This document shows, in pieces, positions 25,808-34,027 of a stretch of DNA of 64,000 nucleotides. The notes under the pieces are model-generated. The model made no database searches and was not told the origin of the DNA. It saw only the letters and a program-made list of their open reading frames with translations. Every line of letters starts with the position of its first letter. The stretch's first letter is position 1. The stretch comes from Gemmatimonadales bacterium UBA2975. GTDB lineage: Bacteria > Gemmatimonadota > Gemmatimonadetes > Longimicrobiales > Gaopeijiaceae. The position numbers and the translations under genes were made by a program. The DNA lies in the NCBI GenBank assembly GCA_002348265.1, contig DEAT01000012.1, forward strand, positions 1 to 64,000, in the 5' to 3' direction.

Positions 25808-26550
25808 ATCGCCTCGGCGAGAACTGCTTCATCGATGTCTGCGTTCGAGTGGACCTTCTGGACGTCATCTAGTTCGTCGAGCATCTCAAGAAGCTTGACC
25901 AACTTTGACGCCTCCGCGCCGGCCACCGCTACTTCGTTCTTCGGGATCCTGGTGAGCTCGGCTGACGAGAATTGAATGCCGGCATTCTTGAGACCCTCTT
26001 CTACCGAGCTGAAATCCGAGACCTCCGAGGTGACTATGACCTCTTCGCCATCTGCTGCGACGTCTTCGGCGCCTGCCTCAATAGCAGCCTCAAAGACATC
26101 ATCCTCAGAATGCTTCGATGCTTCAATTACGATCTGTCCTTTCCGTTCAAACTGCCATGCAACCGAACCATCTGTCCCAAGACTACCATCACATTTTGAT
26201 AGAGCGTGACGGATATCGGCCACCGTCCGGTTAGTGTTGTCGGTTAGACACTCAATGTAGAGCGCTACACCACCCGGCCCGTAACCCTCATACGTCACCT
26301 CCTGGTAGTCGACGCCTTCGAGTTCACCGGTACCTTTCTTTATCGCCCTCTCGATGTTCTCCGCCGGCATCGATGCGGCCTTGGCTGTCTCCACCCCTAG
26401 CCGGAGACGCGCGTTGAACTCTACGCTCCCGCCTCCCTCCTTGGCCGCCACCGTGATCTCACGGATCAACTTGGTGAAGAGCGCTCCTCGCTTCGCGTCA
26501 TTAACGCCCTTCTTACGCTTGATCTTCGACCACTTGTTATGGCCAGCCAC
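25804..26550 (-). CDS. yebC: YebC/PmpR family protein (probable translation or transcription factor)
   Basis: 248 residues from GTG at 26550, giving VAGHNKWSKIKRKKG, the invariant family start. A strong ribosome site GGAGG lies 4 nt before the GTG. YebC proteins have long been called transcription regulators; more recent work links members to relief of ribosome stalling at proline stretches. The family pattern continues with FTKLIREITVAAKEGGG, MPAENIERAIKKGTGE and YEGYGPGGVALYIECLTDN. It is the first gene of the long minus-strand run and overlaps ruvC by 4 nt. Confidence 0.95.
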   Translation of the reverse strand: MAGHNKWSKIKRKKGVNDAKRGALFTKLIREITVAAKEGGGSVEFNARLRLGVETAKAASMPAENIERAIKKGTGELEGVDYQEVTYEGYGPGGVALYIECLTDNTNRTVADIRHALSKCDGSLGTDGSVAWQFERKGQIVIEASKHSEDDVFEAAIEAGAEDVAADGEEVIVTSEVSDFSSVEEGLKNAGIQFSSAELTRIPKNEVAVAGAEASKLVKLLEMLDELDDVQKVHSNADIDEAVLAEAM

Positions 26551-26844
26551 GAATCCTCCAAAGCATCTCGGTCGAGAACACTCGACCTCAGTTCTCACAT
26601 GCTCAAGCCAACATTACGCCAAAAGCCGCGAGGCTTCCTTTTGTAAAAGGCTTACGCCACTTAGAAAGACCTAACAACTTCGACTATAGAGTACGTGTTT
26701 TTAATGATTGCCACAGGTCTTCCGGATCCTTTAGCAGGAGACCTCTCTGAGTCTGAAGCATCCGCTAACAATGAACATCTCTATCAACTATGGAAATAGT
26801 GTCCTGCTAGTTACAGCAACTTAAGAAAAAGTACTACATCTCTT
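26551..26844. other. Intergenic region upstream of yebC with several small hairpins
   Basis: 294 nt without a gene. Read on the minus strand it should hold the promoter of the yebC-ruv run: TATAGT at 26688-26683 is a possible -10 element without a convincing -35. Three short inverted repeats are visible: AAGCC-GCGA-GGCTT (26623-26636), CCTTT-TGTA-AAAGG (26637-26650) and the perfect GTCGAG-AACA-CTCGAC (26571-26586) about 20 nt before the yebC start. The first could terminate the oxidoreductase transcript, but its T-tract is short. Confidence 0.4.
26623..26636 (-). terminator. Possible weak intrinsic terminator after the FAD oxidoreductase gene
   Basis: On the minus strand this reads AAGCC-TCGC-GGCTT followed by TT, a 5-bp stem with a 4-nt loop and only a short T-run. 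It lies about 210 nt past the stop of the oxidoreductase gene and before yebC, a sensible place to end the iron/glycosyltransferase transcript. The stem is short, so this is a candidate only. Confidence 0.25.
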
Positions 26845-28218
26845 TCATGTGCTCGATGTAGGGGTCCCAAAAGCAGCTCTGTTATTCGCCCACTCGTGTG
26901 CATCAGCGAAAAGATCGTGTGTGTGCAGGTATCGGAAGGTTCCAGCTCGACCCCCTAGCCTGAGGTTTTCGAACGAGCCCATATACTCCAATAGCTTGGA
27001 CGCCGTCCCTGCGGCATTAAGGTCCAGAATAGGGTAAGCGTTGGAGAGCCTAACGCTGTGGACGCCAATGATTGGACCCACTTCTAGCCCAGTCGCAGGA
27101 AGAGCACTCAGCACCTCTGTCTCAAAAGCGTCATCAGACATCATCCACCACTTTTCCTGATCTGAGCATGGAATTTCGAGAACGATGGCCGTAGATCCTA
27201 CGGGTGACATCTCCGAGCTTCGATTCTTCGGCTCGTACAGTCGCGTGAAAGGAATGGACTTTTCGGGGAAATACAGTGACGCCGAACTTGAGACCGTGTC
27301 TTGATCAAGCCTTACAATGCAGAGCCTCAAGTGACGATAACTCAGGGATCGAGCGGCCCGCCTGACACTTTCTTCGGCTGGCGGGTCGAGTAACTCGACT
27401 AGTCGCGGTAGCGGAATGGTACTTACCACCTCACCTCCGAGCTTTTGGCACTCGCCCGAGACATCTAATGAAAGGACTCTCTGACCGTCGTGAGTGATAC
27501 GAGTGACAGGCGCATTAGTATGTAAATACTCTTCACCGATATGGTCCACGAGTGCGTCGACGAGCATACCGAAGCCACGCGTGGGATAATAGAAAGCACC
27601 ATCAAGGTGCCTCGTCGTTGCGTTCGCGCCCAATAACAACTCCCGAAGAACGGAACCTAGCGTAAGGCCACTGAGGCGACCCCCAGCCACCTTCGGGTCA
27701 AGTTCATCAGCGCGCCGACCCCAAAGTTTCTCCGAATAGTTGAGTAGGAAATTCCCTGCGAGAGTAGGCCCATATCGAAGAACGGCCAGCTCCTCGAAAG
27801 TCGTTGGAGTACAGCCACGGTTAGGGATGATATTTTCCGCTAGAACCCTAAACAGCCCTTTGGGGCCCATGCGCATAGCAGCGTTCAAAGGCTTGAGGGG
27901 AAAGTCGATCCCCCTCCCTCGCCATATAATCTGACTCGGTGCCTCCACCCTCCTCAAGTCAGGACCCAGGAGACTACTGAATGCCTCTGTAGCAACAGTA
28001 TTGCGATCGTGGAGCCGATGAGCCCCCGTATCGACCAACGCTTCTCCGAACCTGAGCGTCCTTCCGTTACCACCGAGAAAAGGGGCCGCCTCGAATAACT
28101 TGACCCGCTCGCCTGCTAGGTTCGCAAAGTAAGCGAAAGCGAGCCCCGCTAGTCCTCCACCCAAGATGGTCGTGGGAGTCGAGGTTGGGTGAGTGTTAAT
28201 GGCCTGATGTGTATACAT
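26845..28218 (-). CDS. FAD-dependent oxidoreductase, amine-oxidase/UDP-galactopyranose-mutase-like
   Basis: 457 residues from the ATG at 28218 (MYTHQAINTHP), the last Met before the FAD fingerprint TILGGGLAGLAFAYFA (about 16-31) with LFEAAPFLGGNGRT following. The YSEKLWG motif (about 162-168) with ADELDPKVAGGRLSG is typical of protoporphyrinogen-oxidase-like flavoproteins found in polysaccharide and glycolipid clusters. The substrate is unknown. It is not the haem-pathway enzyme, which is at 45.1 kb. A longer frame upstream overlaps the glycosyltransferase gene by 179 nt and has no similarity; with the chosen start the overlap is 23 nt, suggesting coupling and a joint role with that glycosyltransferase. 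Confidence 0.75.
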   Translation of the reverse strand: MYTHQAINTHPTSTPTTILGGGLAGLAFAYFANLAGERVKLFEAAPFLGGNGRTLRFGEALVDTGAHRLHDRNTVATEAFSSLLGPDLRRVEAPSQIIWRGRGIDFPLKPLNAAMRMGPKGLFRVLAENIIPNRGCTPTTFEELAVLRYGPTLAGNFLLNYSEKLWGRRADELDPKVAGGRLSGLTLGSVLRELLLGANATTRHLDGAFYYPTRGFGMLVDALVDHIGEEYLHTNAPVTRITHDGQRVLSLDVSGECQKLGGEVVSTIPLPRLVELLDPPAEESVRRAARSLSYRHLRLCIVRLDQDTVSSSASLYFPEKSIPFTRLYEPKNRSSEMSPVGSTAIVLEIPCSDQEKWWMMSDDAFETEVLSALPATGLEVGPIIGVHSVRLSNAYPILDLNAAGTASKLLEYMGSFENLRLGGRAGTFRYLHTHDLFADAHEWANNRAAFGTPTSST

Positions 28219-29689
28219 AGAAAGGGATCTCGGGCCACATGCGATTAACAAAGGGATTGTGATAAAAAGTAGACTTCGTGTCCGGGACCTTATTTTCCAA
28301 ACGCATTCCGATAGAGACAATCGAGAAACCCGCTTCTCGATCCGAGTTGAGCAAAGCCATCGCTTCCCGGTCATCCGCCTCTACGAAAGTTGCGTCAACA
28401 CCCTGGACCTTGAGCATGAAGGTCACTAGAGGTACGGCCACCACCCTTAAGTCCGGCTCAGTCTCTGAGATGACTCTCACTTGCTCAACGACCTGAGCGA
28501 TCGCTGTCGGCTCTTTATGCTGCGCTGCCAAAACCACCGCTACTAAGGCATACGCTAGAGTTCCGGAAGCAACTATCCCACGCCCTATTCTTTTTCTCGC
28601 CACCTCTACAGCCCCAATCGATAGCACCAAGAGAGCTACAGTTAGCAGAGGCAGCACGTGCCGACTTTTGTAGAGGACGTTCTGGTAGAGCACCATCCAA
28701 ATGGAGTATAAAACGACACACGGTAAGAGCCATCGCAGGGCAAAGGCTAACCAACTCCGATCTCGTGACTCAAACTTTTGAGTAATCAGCGCCACGAATA
28801 ATACTCGGCCTCCAATAGCGCTGACCGAGGCAGCGACCACAGCGGTAAGCAGGTGCCGGCCAGGGAGCCACGCTCCGAGACCATCAGCCCAAATAGCCGC
28901 AATAGCCCGGCCAATACGGTCACCTGAGGCAGTCGACTCTGAAAGGACCGTCCCTCCAAATTCCGTAAAATGACCGACTGTCTGTCGCCCCGCCGCACTG
29001 ATCATGGGCTCCCATCCCGTGTAGGCCATTAGTGGGACGAACCACACCAAGGTCCCGATAACCGTAGAACCGAATAGTGCGGCTCTTGCCCTCGGGACAC
29101 TCCAAGCAACTCCTGCTAAGGGGATCAGAGCGAACGGAACGTAAGAAAGCCGCAGACCTCCTAGCAGTCCGAAAAGGGTTCCGGCTATTAGGGCATCAGC
29201 CGTTCGCGCTTGACGCATTGCTCGTATTGCAAACCCTACTGTCGCAAGAACAACGGCTGCACCTAACAGGTCAGGCATGTACCGGTTGCCAAGTAACCAC
29301 ACCATGGGATTCCAGATCACTAACACCGTCCACGCCAAACCCTCGGGTGAGCGAAGTCGATTCCCTGGGAGCATGAGGAGACCTGCTGCAACTAGTAACA
29401 CAGTTGCCAAGCCACCTACCACTGAGAACGACACAGACAAACTGCCGGTAAGAACGTAGATGGGCTTAACGATGGCCCAGAATACTGGATAACCAGGAAA
29501 GTGTGGCTGCAACGCAGTGACATCGTACTGATCCGCGACCGCCAGTGCGAAACGGATACTGTCCGGATCTTCGAGATATGTGACTCTTGTGATCAGGCGT
29601 GTGATAACACACCAAACCGCAAGCAAAGTCCAAAGCGGGGCCTCCCCCCAAGGGGAGACCCCGCCGGTTGATTCTCTATCCTGTCGCAT
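28196..29689 (-). CDS. Polytopic membrane glycosyltransferase, ArnT/PMT-like
   Basis: About 497 residues from the ATG at 29689 (MRQDRESTGG), 22 nt after the DUF4856 stop. About ten membrane segments are visible. The first periplasmic loop holds EDPDSIRFALAVADQ and HFPGYP, matching the acidic-loop layout of GT-C glycosyltransferases that use polyprenyl-linked sugars. The acceptor is unknown. An upstream Met at 29746 would extend it into the DUF4856 gene. The start codon lies in the loop of a perfect 8-bp hairpin (29680-29699), which could limit translation. It ends within the start of the FAD oxidoreductase gene. Confidence 0.72.
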   Translation of the reverse strand: MRQDRESTGGVSPWGEAPLWTLLAVWCVITRLITRVTYLEDPDSIRFALAVADQYDVTALQPHFPGYPVFWAIVKPIYVLTGSLSVSFSVVGGLATVLLVAAGLLMLPGNRLRSPEGLAWTVLVIWNPMVWLLGNRYMPDLLGAAVVLATVGFAIRAMRQARTADALIAGTLFGLLGGLRLSYVPFALIPLAGVAWSVPRARAALFGSTVIGTLVWFVPLMAYTGWEPMISAAGRQTVGHFTEFGGTVLSESTASGDRIGRAIAAIWADGLGAWLPGRHLLTAVVAASVSAIGGRVLFVALITQKFESRDRSWLAFALRWLLPCVVLYSIWMVLYQNVLYKSRHVLPLLTVALLVLSIGAVEVARKRIGRGIVASGTLAYALVAVVLAAQHKEPTAIAQVVEQVRVISETEPDLRVVAVPLVTFMLKVQGVDATFVEADDREAMALLNSDREAGFSIVSIGMRLENKVPDTKSTFYHNPFVNRMWPEIPFYVYTSGH

Positions 29690-29699
29690 GCGCGACAGG
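29680..29699 (-). promoter_or_regulatory. Perfect hairpin enclosing the glycosyltransferase start codon
   Basis: CCTGTCGC and GCGACAGG form an 8-bp perfect stem around a 4-nt loop. The ATG at 29689-29687 lies across the loop and stem on the minus strand. There is no T-run, so it is not a standard terminator of the DUF4856 gene. A start-codon-masking role is inferred from position alone. Confidence 0.4.
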
Positions 29700-29711
29700 A
29701 TGCGTGACGAA

Positions 29712-31100
29712 CTACCAGTCCGCCATGTTTGCGTCGGAGAACCCATACGCAGCCTGGAAGATATCCTTGGCCGCCTGGAGGTCTGCTAGATACGCATCGG
29801 CCTCCGTCGAGCCCACCGCGGCATATACCGGAGCATTCCCCATTAGGGCATGCAACGCTATCAACGATGCCTCAGAGATGATCGCCATCGAACCACCGGT
29901 AGCATCACCTCGATATCCGAACTGGAGAGCGAAGGTAAAGCCCTTCATCTCACCCCAGTGCTTGTTCAGGTTGTAGTTGTTCTTACCCGAGATTTCGGCA
30001 GCCGTCAGAGTCGCCATATCATCCATGGTATCGTTGATATAGTGAACCGCCGTAGCCGCAATCACTTTCTCAAAACCTTCCGAAGCGGCCTTACGATGAG
30101 TCGCCAGAGCGGTCATGTCACCGTTTACGATCGCAGTCCGACCGGCTAAGAAGGCGTTAAATATGTCAGCGGTAAAATCGACGCCCGTGCCACCTTTGTC
30201 TCTCTTACCTGCGTTACGTGAGATGCCGAAATTGTACTCGGTCGTGAAGTCGAGTGTACCGTCAGAGTTACTGTCCTTTGCGTAGTCACTCAGACTTCCT
30301 GCTAACTCTTCATCGGTGTAGCTCGCGTAATCGCGCGCCGCGCCGAAGTAGCCGTACGCCTCATCGAAACGGTGCTCCTGAACGGTATCGTCTGCCCCGT
30401 CGGAGCGTGGTTCTGTGTTATCACGATCCAGAATGTCTGCTAGATACTTGCTGGACAATTGATCGAAGAGGATCGCTCCAATCAGAACCTTATTAACCAT
30501 CTGACTGAGATCGAGACCCTCGGCGGTGTTGTAGACCGCTTTCGTTCCTAGCTGGCTAGCGTCGGCAGCGTTTGCAGCGATCGTCGTAAAGAAGCTCTGC
30601 ATGAGCTCATCAACTGTGATGTCGGCCGCGTTGCCCACGATTCCGGTACTACCGAGCAAGACTTTGTCAGTTCCTTGGCGGCCCCTCATTTTCTTACCCG
30701 TCGACACATCCTCGTAAGTCGTCGCGCTGGCAGTAAGACCATCAGGAACGGTGGTCCGGATATTCAGGCCTGTATCGGCGTAATCATATATCCCCATTAG
30801 GTCGTCGTACGTGACCGCGGTAGCACCAGTACTTGAAAGTCCTCCGATCAGGATCTTCAGGTCCTGCAACTGAAGCTGTCGTGCGATCTGTCCAGTTATA
30901 CCAACAGAACTCTCACCGGCATTGAAGCGGCTCTCGAAGTTGTATGTGGTAGGGATCGCTAACGGTGGTGGTGGTGGTGGTGGCTCTGGGGTCGGAGGAG
31001 GAGTAGGAGCCACCGGTGTCGGAGCCGTCGGGGTCTCTTCGCTGCAACCCACACCTACGATCGCAACCGTTGAGAGTAAAAGCAGTTTTCTGATGCTCAT
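29712..31100 (-). CDS. DUF4856 family lipoprotein (iron-acquisition locus)
   Basis: 462 residues. The signal MSIRKLLLLSTVAIVGVGC has a lipobox cysteine at 19. A proline/threonine-rich linker (about 25-48, with seven consecutive prolines) is followed by a globular domain of about 410 residues with the DUF4856 pattern: TYNFE...GESSVGITGQ, HRFDEAYGYFG, and a C-terminal AAYGFSDANM end. DUF4856 proteins are typically found with imelysin-like proteins and TonB receptors in iron-regulated loci, and that matches its place after the FecA-like receptor. Biochemical function is not established. The linker is encoded by a short GGT repeat on the plus strand (30964-30983). Confidence 0.8.
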   Translation of the reverse strand: MSIRKLLLLSTVAIVGVGCSEETPTAPTPVAPTPPPTPEPPPPPPPLAIPTTYNFESRFNAGESSVGITGQIARQLQLQDLKILIGGLSSTGATAVTYDDLMGIYDYADTGLNIRTTVPDGLTASATTYEDVSTGKKMRGRQGTDKVLLGSTGIVGNAADITVDELMQSFFTTIAANAADASQLGTKAVYNTAEGLDLSQMVNKVLIGAILFDQLSSKYLADILDRDNTEPRSDGADDTVQEHRFDEAYGYFGAARDYASYTDEELAGSLSDYAKDSNSDGTLDFTTEYNFGISRNAGKRDKGGTGVDFTADIFNAFLAGRTAIVNGDMTALATHRKAASEGFEKVIAATAVHYINDTMDDMATLTAAEISGKNNYNLNKHWGEMKGFTFALQFGYRGDATGGSMAIISEASLIALHALMGNAPVYAAVGSTEADAYLADLQAAKDIFQAAYGFSDANMADW

Positions 31101-31144
31101 GACATTTAGACGTCTTGGTTGAGGTTTTGCTCAGACAGAACCAA

Positions 31145-33655
31145 CTAGAAGCTGTAACGCAGGCTCACATTCACCTGGCGCCGAGCTCCTGGAAGAATTC
31201 CTGAGCTTTGATTCGCAGCTGTCTGCCGCGGATTAGAGTGCAGGCGAGATCCTATGTAGATCTCGTCGAGTGCGTTCTTGACTGTGACCTGGGCGACAAG
31301 AGCCTCCCCGATAGGCATCTGAAGGCTTCCGCCCATGACAGAGTATGCAGGGACAGGACCCGTATCACCTCGGCCCGTTGTGAAATCGAGATTTTCGAAG
31401 TCTGTAAAGACATCACCCACATAGCGGTAGTCCGCCCGAAGTCTTGCTCCCCCAATTTGCTGGGTGACAGCCAGTGTTACGTTGTGACGGGGAGCGTACG
31501 GGAGCTCATTACCGGATATATCAACGCTTGGCACGTTGTTTACCACAGCGGATTGAATTCGACCGTCCAGCACTTCTGTCTGGAGGTATGTGTAACTCAC
31601 GTGAGCCACGGGTGCGTTTTCAGATGCAAAGGGTCGAAGCGATGAGGCGAGCTCGACCCCATACGTCCGCGCCATACCGAGATTCCTAAAAGCAGTCCCC
31701 CGACCCGCGGCAACGAGATCTTCGATACGGAGGTAGAAACCAGAAATCTCGGTTGTTACAAGGCTTCCCGATGTGCGCAGTCCAGCTTCAAGGTTCCAAC
31801 TTTTCTCGGCTTCTACATCAAGGCCTCCATCCTCCACATCACTTCCGAAGCTTACTACGTTCAGGGTGCCACTCGATGGTGGTGTGAAACCACGATGGAT
31901 GCCCCCAAAAAGGTTCGTTCCGCCAAGCGCCCAGTTGAGACCCAGGCCTGGAAGTACGACAGCGGTAGTTCTGTCCTCGAGGCGGCTTCCACTGAGTCGG
32001 TTGACGCGCTCCTGCTCAAAAAGCTCAAAGCGCACGCCAGGAGTCACTTCAAGCGCCCCCAAGCGGAGCCGCTCGCTTGCAAAAATGGCCAACGCTACTG
32101 TCTCATAGTTCTGTGCTTTGGCCGTGACTTTTGCCGCGGTGTTACTCGCCACGATCTCATTTTCGGCGTCATCTGGATCTGGCATCGTGTAGACGCCTAC
32201 CCTCGCCGTCGGACTATCGCCCAAGACTCGGTCATCTATAAACCGCTCTGCATGTAACCTTGCGCCTATCTCTAGCTCTGCCCCGAAGCCGCCAAGGCCG
32301 TGAGACCAAGTGTAAGCCTGCTCAACTCCGGCAGCGTAGAAGGTCCGCAGTATCCCGAAGTTGTCGCGTCCATTACCGATCCGGACTTTGTCGCCCGGGT
32401 CAAACGGCGCCACGAATGAGACCGAGGACGGATTCGATAGGTAGGCATCAAGTTGCGACGCACGAATGAACACATCGTTTTCTCTCCACCAACGCCTATC
32501 GAACACGCTAAAGTAGGCACGCGTTAGTGCTGAGAGGTTCGGTCCATGAACCTTATTGTATATCGCATCGAGTGAGGCGCGCCGGACTGAGAATTGGTCG
32601 TTTGTTTTCGGATTAAACGATGGGTCGCTATTGAACGAAAACTCGGTTAACCCTGTGTACGTAGCTCCAGATTCCTCATAGTCGCCGTTTGCCTTCAGGA
32701 ACAGGGTACTCCGAGGTCCAGTGCGAATAGTTGTCTTTAGGGTCCCGTTTAGCTGCTCGAAATCATTATTTTGGCGGAATCCATCTCCGCGCTTACCTAA
32801 AAGCTGAATTTCTGACCTCATCCGCTCTGAGCCAAAACCACCTAGTTCTGCAAAGGCACTCGCATAACCGTTCGCCCCAAAGGTCAGTCCCACACTTCCA
32901 CCTGGCTCAAGCCGAGGCCGACTCGTGATGTAGTTGATGACCCCACCCATGGTTTGCGGGCCGTATCGAATGGCTGCACTCCCCTTAATAACCTCTACGC
33001 CCTGGATGCGATCTACCGGGGGGTTGTAATACATGTTCGGGTAGACATAGACCGCTGGCTGAATCGGAATGCCGTCCTCGAGAACCAAGACTCTCGATGA
33101 TCGTCTCGGATTGAGACCTCGAATACCGATGGAAAGACGAGCGTTGCCAAATCCATCATCTGCAGCTCCGAAAATACCTGGCACCGACTCAAGCAACTCC
33201 TGAGTGCCAAGGGCCTGAATCTGTCTCAACGCTATCGCCGGTACACTTGTGGCTGTCCCCGGCAGGCGTTCGTAACTCTCTTCTTGCGGGGCTAACACCT
33301 GAACCCCACCAATCCTCAATGGGGCTGCGGTCAGGGTTATCTTCAGATCTTTCGCACCCGCTGAGAGCGGATCGATCGCAACACGTGCGTCAGTATAGCC
33401 TAGGGCACGAACGATTAACACGCCGGACTCTTCGGGCACTTGAAGCGTGAAAAAACCTTCAGTGTCAGTGACCGTGCCGATAACTCTACCCTCTATTTCA
33501 ACGGACACGGTAGCACCAACGACCACCTCCCCCGATTCCGATTCGACCACGCTTCCCGACACCTCAGGGTTAACCGCCTGCGCAGATACCGTAATTGGAG
33601 TCAGAAGTAGTGCTATTAAGCAGAACCTTGCGATGACTTTGGCGACCATTCGCAT
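31145..33655 (-). CDS. TonB-dependent outer-membrane receptor, FecA-like
   Basis: 836 residues from the ATG at 33655 (MRMVAKVIARFCLIALL), 7 nt after the small lipoprotein stop. A signal peptide ending SAQA is followed by a carboxypeptidase-regulatory-like domain (about 29-110, GSVVESESGEVVVGATVSVE), then the plug (GTQELLESVPGIFG, then GIRGLNPRRSSRVLVLEDG and VEVIKGSAAIRYGPQTMGG) and a 22-strand-type barrel ending in SLRYSF. The RSSRVLVLEDGIPIQPA stretch and YYNPP are like Fe(III)-dicitrate receptors, so ferric citrate or another ferric chelate is the likely cargo. Upstream of the pair is a Fur-type box. No tonB/exbBD or ABC permease is in the window. Confidence 0.9.
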   Translation of the reverse strand: MRMVAKVIARFCLIALLLTPITVSAQAVNPEVSGSVVESESGEVVVGATVSVEIEGRVIGTVTDTEGFFTLQVPEESGVLIVRALGYTDARVAIDPLSAGAKDLKITLTAAPLRIGGVQVLAPQEESYERLPGTATSVPAIALRQIQALGTQELLESVPGIFGAADDGFGNARLSIGIRGLNPRRSSRVLVLEDGIPIQPAVYVYPNMYYNPPVDRIQGVEVIKGSAAIRYGPQTMGGVINYITSRPRLEPGGSVGLTFGANGYASAFAELGGFGSERMRSEIQLLGKRGDGFRQNNDFEQLNGTLKTTIRTGPRSTLFLKANGDYEESGATYTGLTEFSFNSDPSFNPKTNDQFSVRRASLDAIYNKVHGPNLSALTRAYFSVFDRRWWRENDVFIRASQLDAYLSNPSSVSFVAPFDPGDKVRIGNGRDNFGILRTFYAAGVEQAYTWSHGLGGFGAELEIGARLHAERFIDDRVLGDSPTARVGVYTMPDPDDAENEIVASNTAAKVTAKAQNYETVALAIFASERLRLGALEVTPGVRFELFEQERVNRLSGSRLEDRTTAVVLPGLGLNWALGGTNLFGGIHRGFTPPSSGTLNVVSFGSDVEDGGLDVEAEKSWNLEAGLRTSGSLVTTEISGFYLRIEDLVAAGRGTAFRNLGMARTYGVELASSLRPFASENAPVAHVSYTYLQTEVLDGRIQSAVVNNVPSVDISGNELPYAPRHNVTLAVTQQIGGARLRADYRYVGDVFTDFENLDFTTGRGDTGPVPAYSVMGGSLQMPIGEALVAQVTVKNALDEIYIGSRLHSNPRQTAANQSSGILPGARRQVNVSLRYSF

Positions 33656-33662
33656 GTTTGTC

Positions 33663-33878
33663 CTAGAAGCGTTTTGGGTTCTTAGGAAGAGCACGAAGCT
33701 TGTCCTCATCCTCAGCATCAGGGGGAAGGAGAGCCCCTTCCGTCGATTCCAACACAGCCGGGCTCAGTTGCAGCATCCCGTAACTGCCCTCCTCGGGTCC
33801 TTCATCTGTTGGGTCGAGGATTGCATCGTCCTCGCAGGCGGAGAGGGCCACAACTAAAGCTGCTAACAGAAGGCGCAT
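33663..33878 (-). CDS. Small lipoprotein, first gene of the iron-uptake operon
   Basis: 71 residues starting MRLLLAALVVALSACEDD; the LSAC lipobox makes Cys15 the likely lipidated residue. The mature part is acidic (DPTDEGPEEGS, PPDAEDEDKL) and ends in a basic tail LPKNPKRF; no domain is recognised. A longer frame starts at 33944 inside the Fur-type box and is less likely. It lies 50 nt downstream of that box and 7 nt before the TonB receptor gene, so it is probably a partner of the receptor. The acidic patch could bind metal, but that is a guess. Confidence 0.7.
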   Translation of the reverse strand: MRLLLAALVVALSACEDDAILDPTDEGPEEGSYGMLQLSPAVLESTEGALLPPDAEDEDKLRALPKNPKRF

Positions 33879-33927
33879 CAGAAATCTTGCTGTAGAAGAA
33901 AACTGTTCGAATGACGTCTGGATGAGA

Positions 33928-33944
33928 TTGAGAATGATTCTCAA
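33928..33944. promoter_or_regulatory. Fur-type operator upstream of the lipoprotein-TonB operon
   Basis: TTGAGAATGATTCTCAA is an inverted repeat with perfect 8-bp arms around one central base. It contains the 7-1-7 Fur pattern TGAGAAT-N-ATTCTCA. It lies 50 nt before the ATG of the 71-residue lipoprotein. With an iron-receptor operon directly downstream, Fur control is the simplest reading. Confidence 0.8.
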
Positions 33945-33991
33945 CGAGTGAAAAAATGCACAGAATCATCAACCTTGTCTACCCCACCAAA

Positions 33992-34009
33992 AAGCGATGT
34001 CCCCCGCTT
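33992..34009 (-). terminator. Possible terminator after the S4 paralogue gene
   Basis: On the minus strand AAGCG and CGCTT (5-bp stem, 8-nt loop) are followed by a run of T residues. It lies about 20 nt past the S4 stop and before the Fur-type box of the next operon, so it would separate the two iron-linked transcripts. Short stem; candidate only. Confidence 0.35.
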
Positions 34010-34027
34010 GTCCCTATAAGAATCCGG

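Noticed and set aside
28219..28374. N-terminal extension of the FAD oxidoreductase
   Set aside because: It is a shadow of the glycosyltransferase gene; the FAD fingerprint begins just after the Met at 28218.
30964..30983. GGT trinucleotide repeat as a phase-variation tract
   Set aside because: It encodes the proline linker of the DUF4856 lipoprotein; changes by whole units keep the frame, so no on/off switching.
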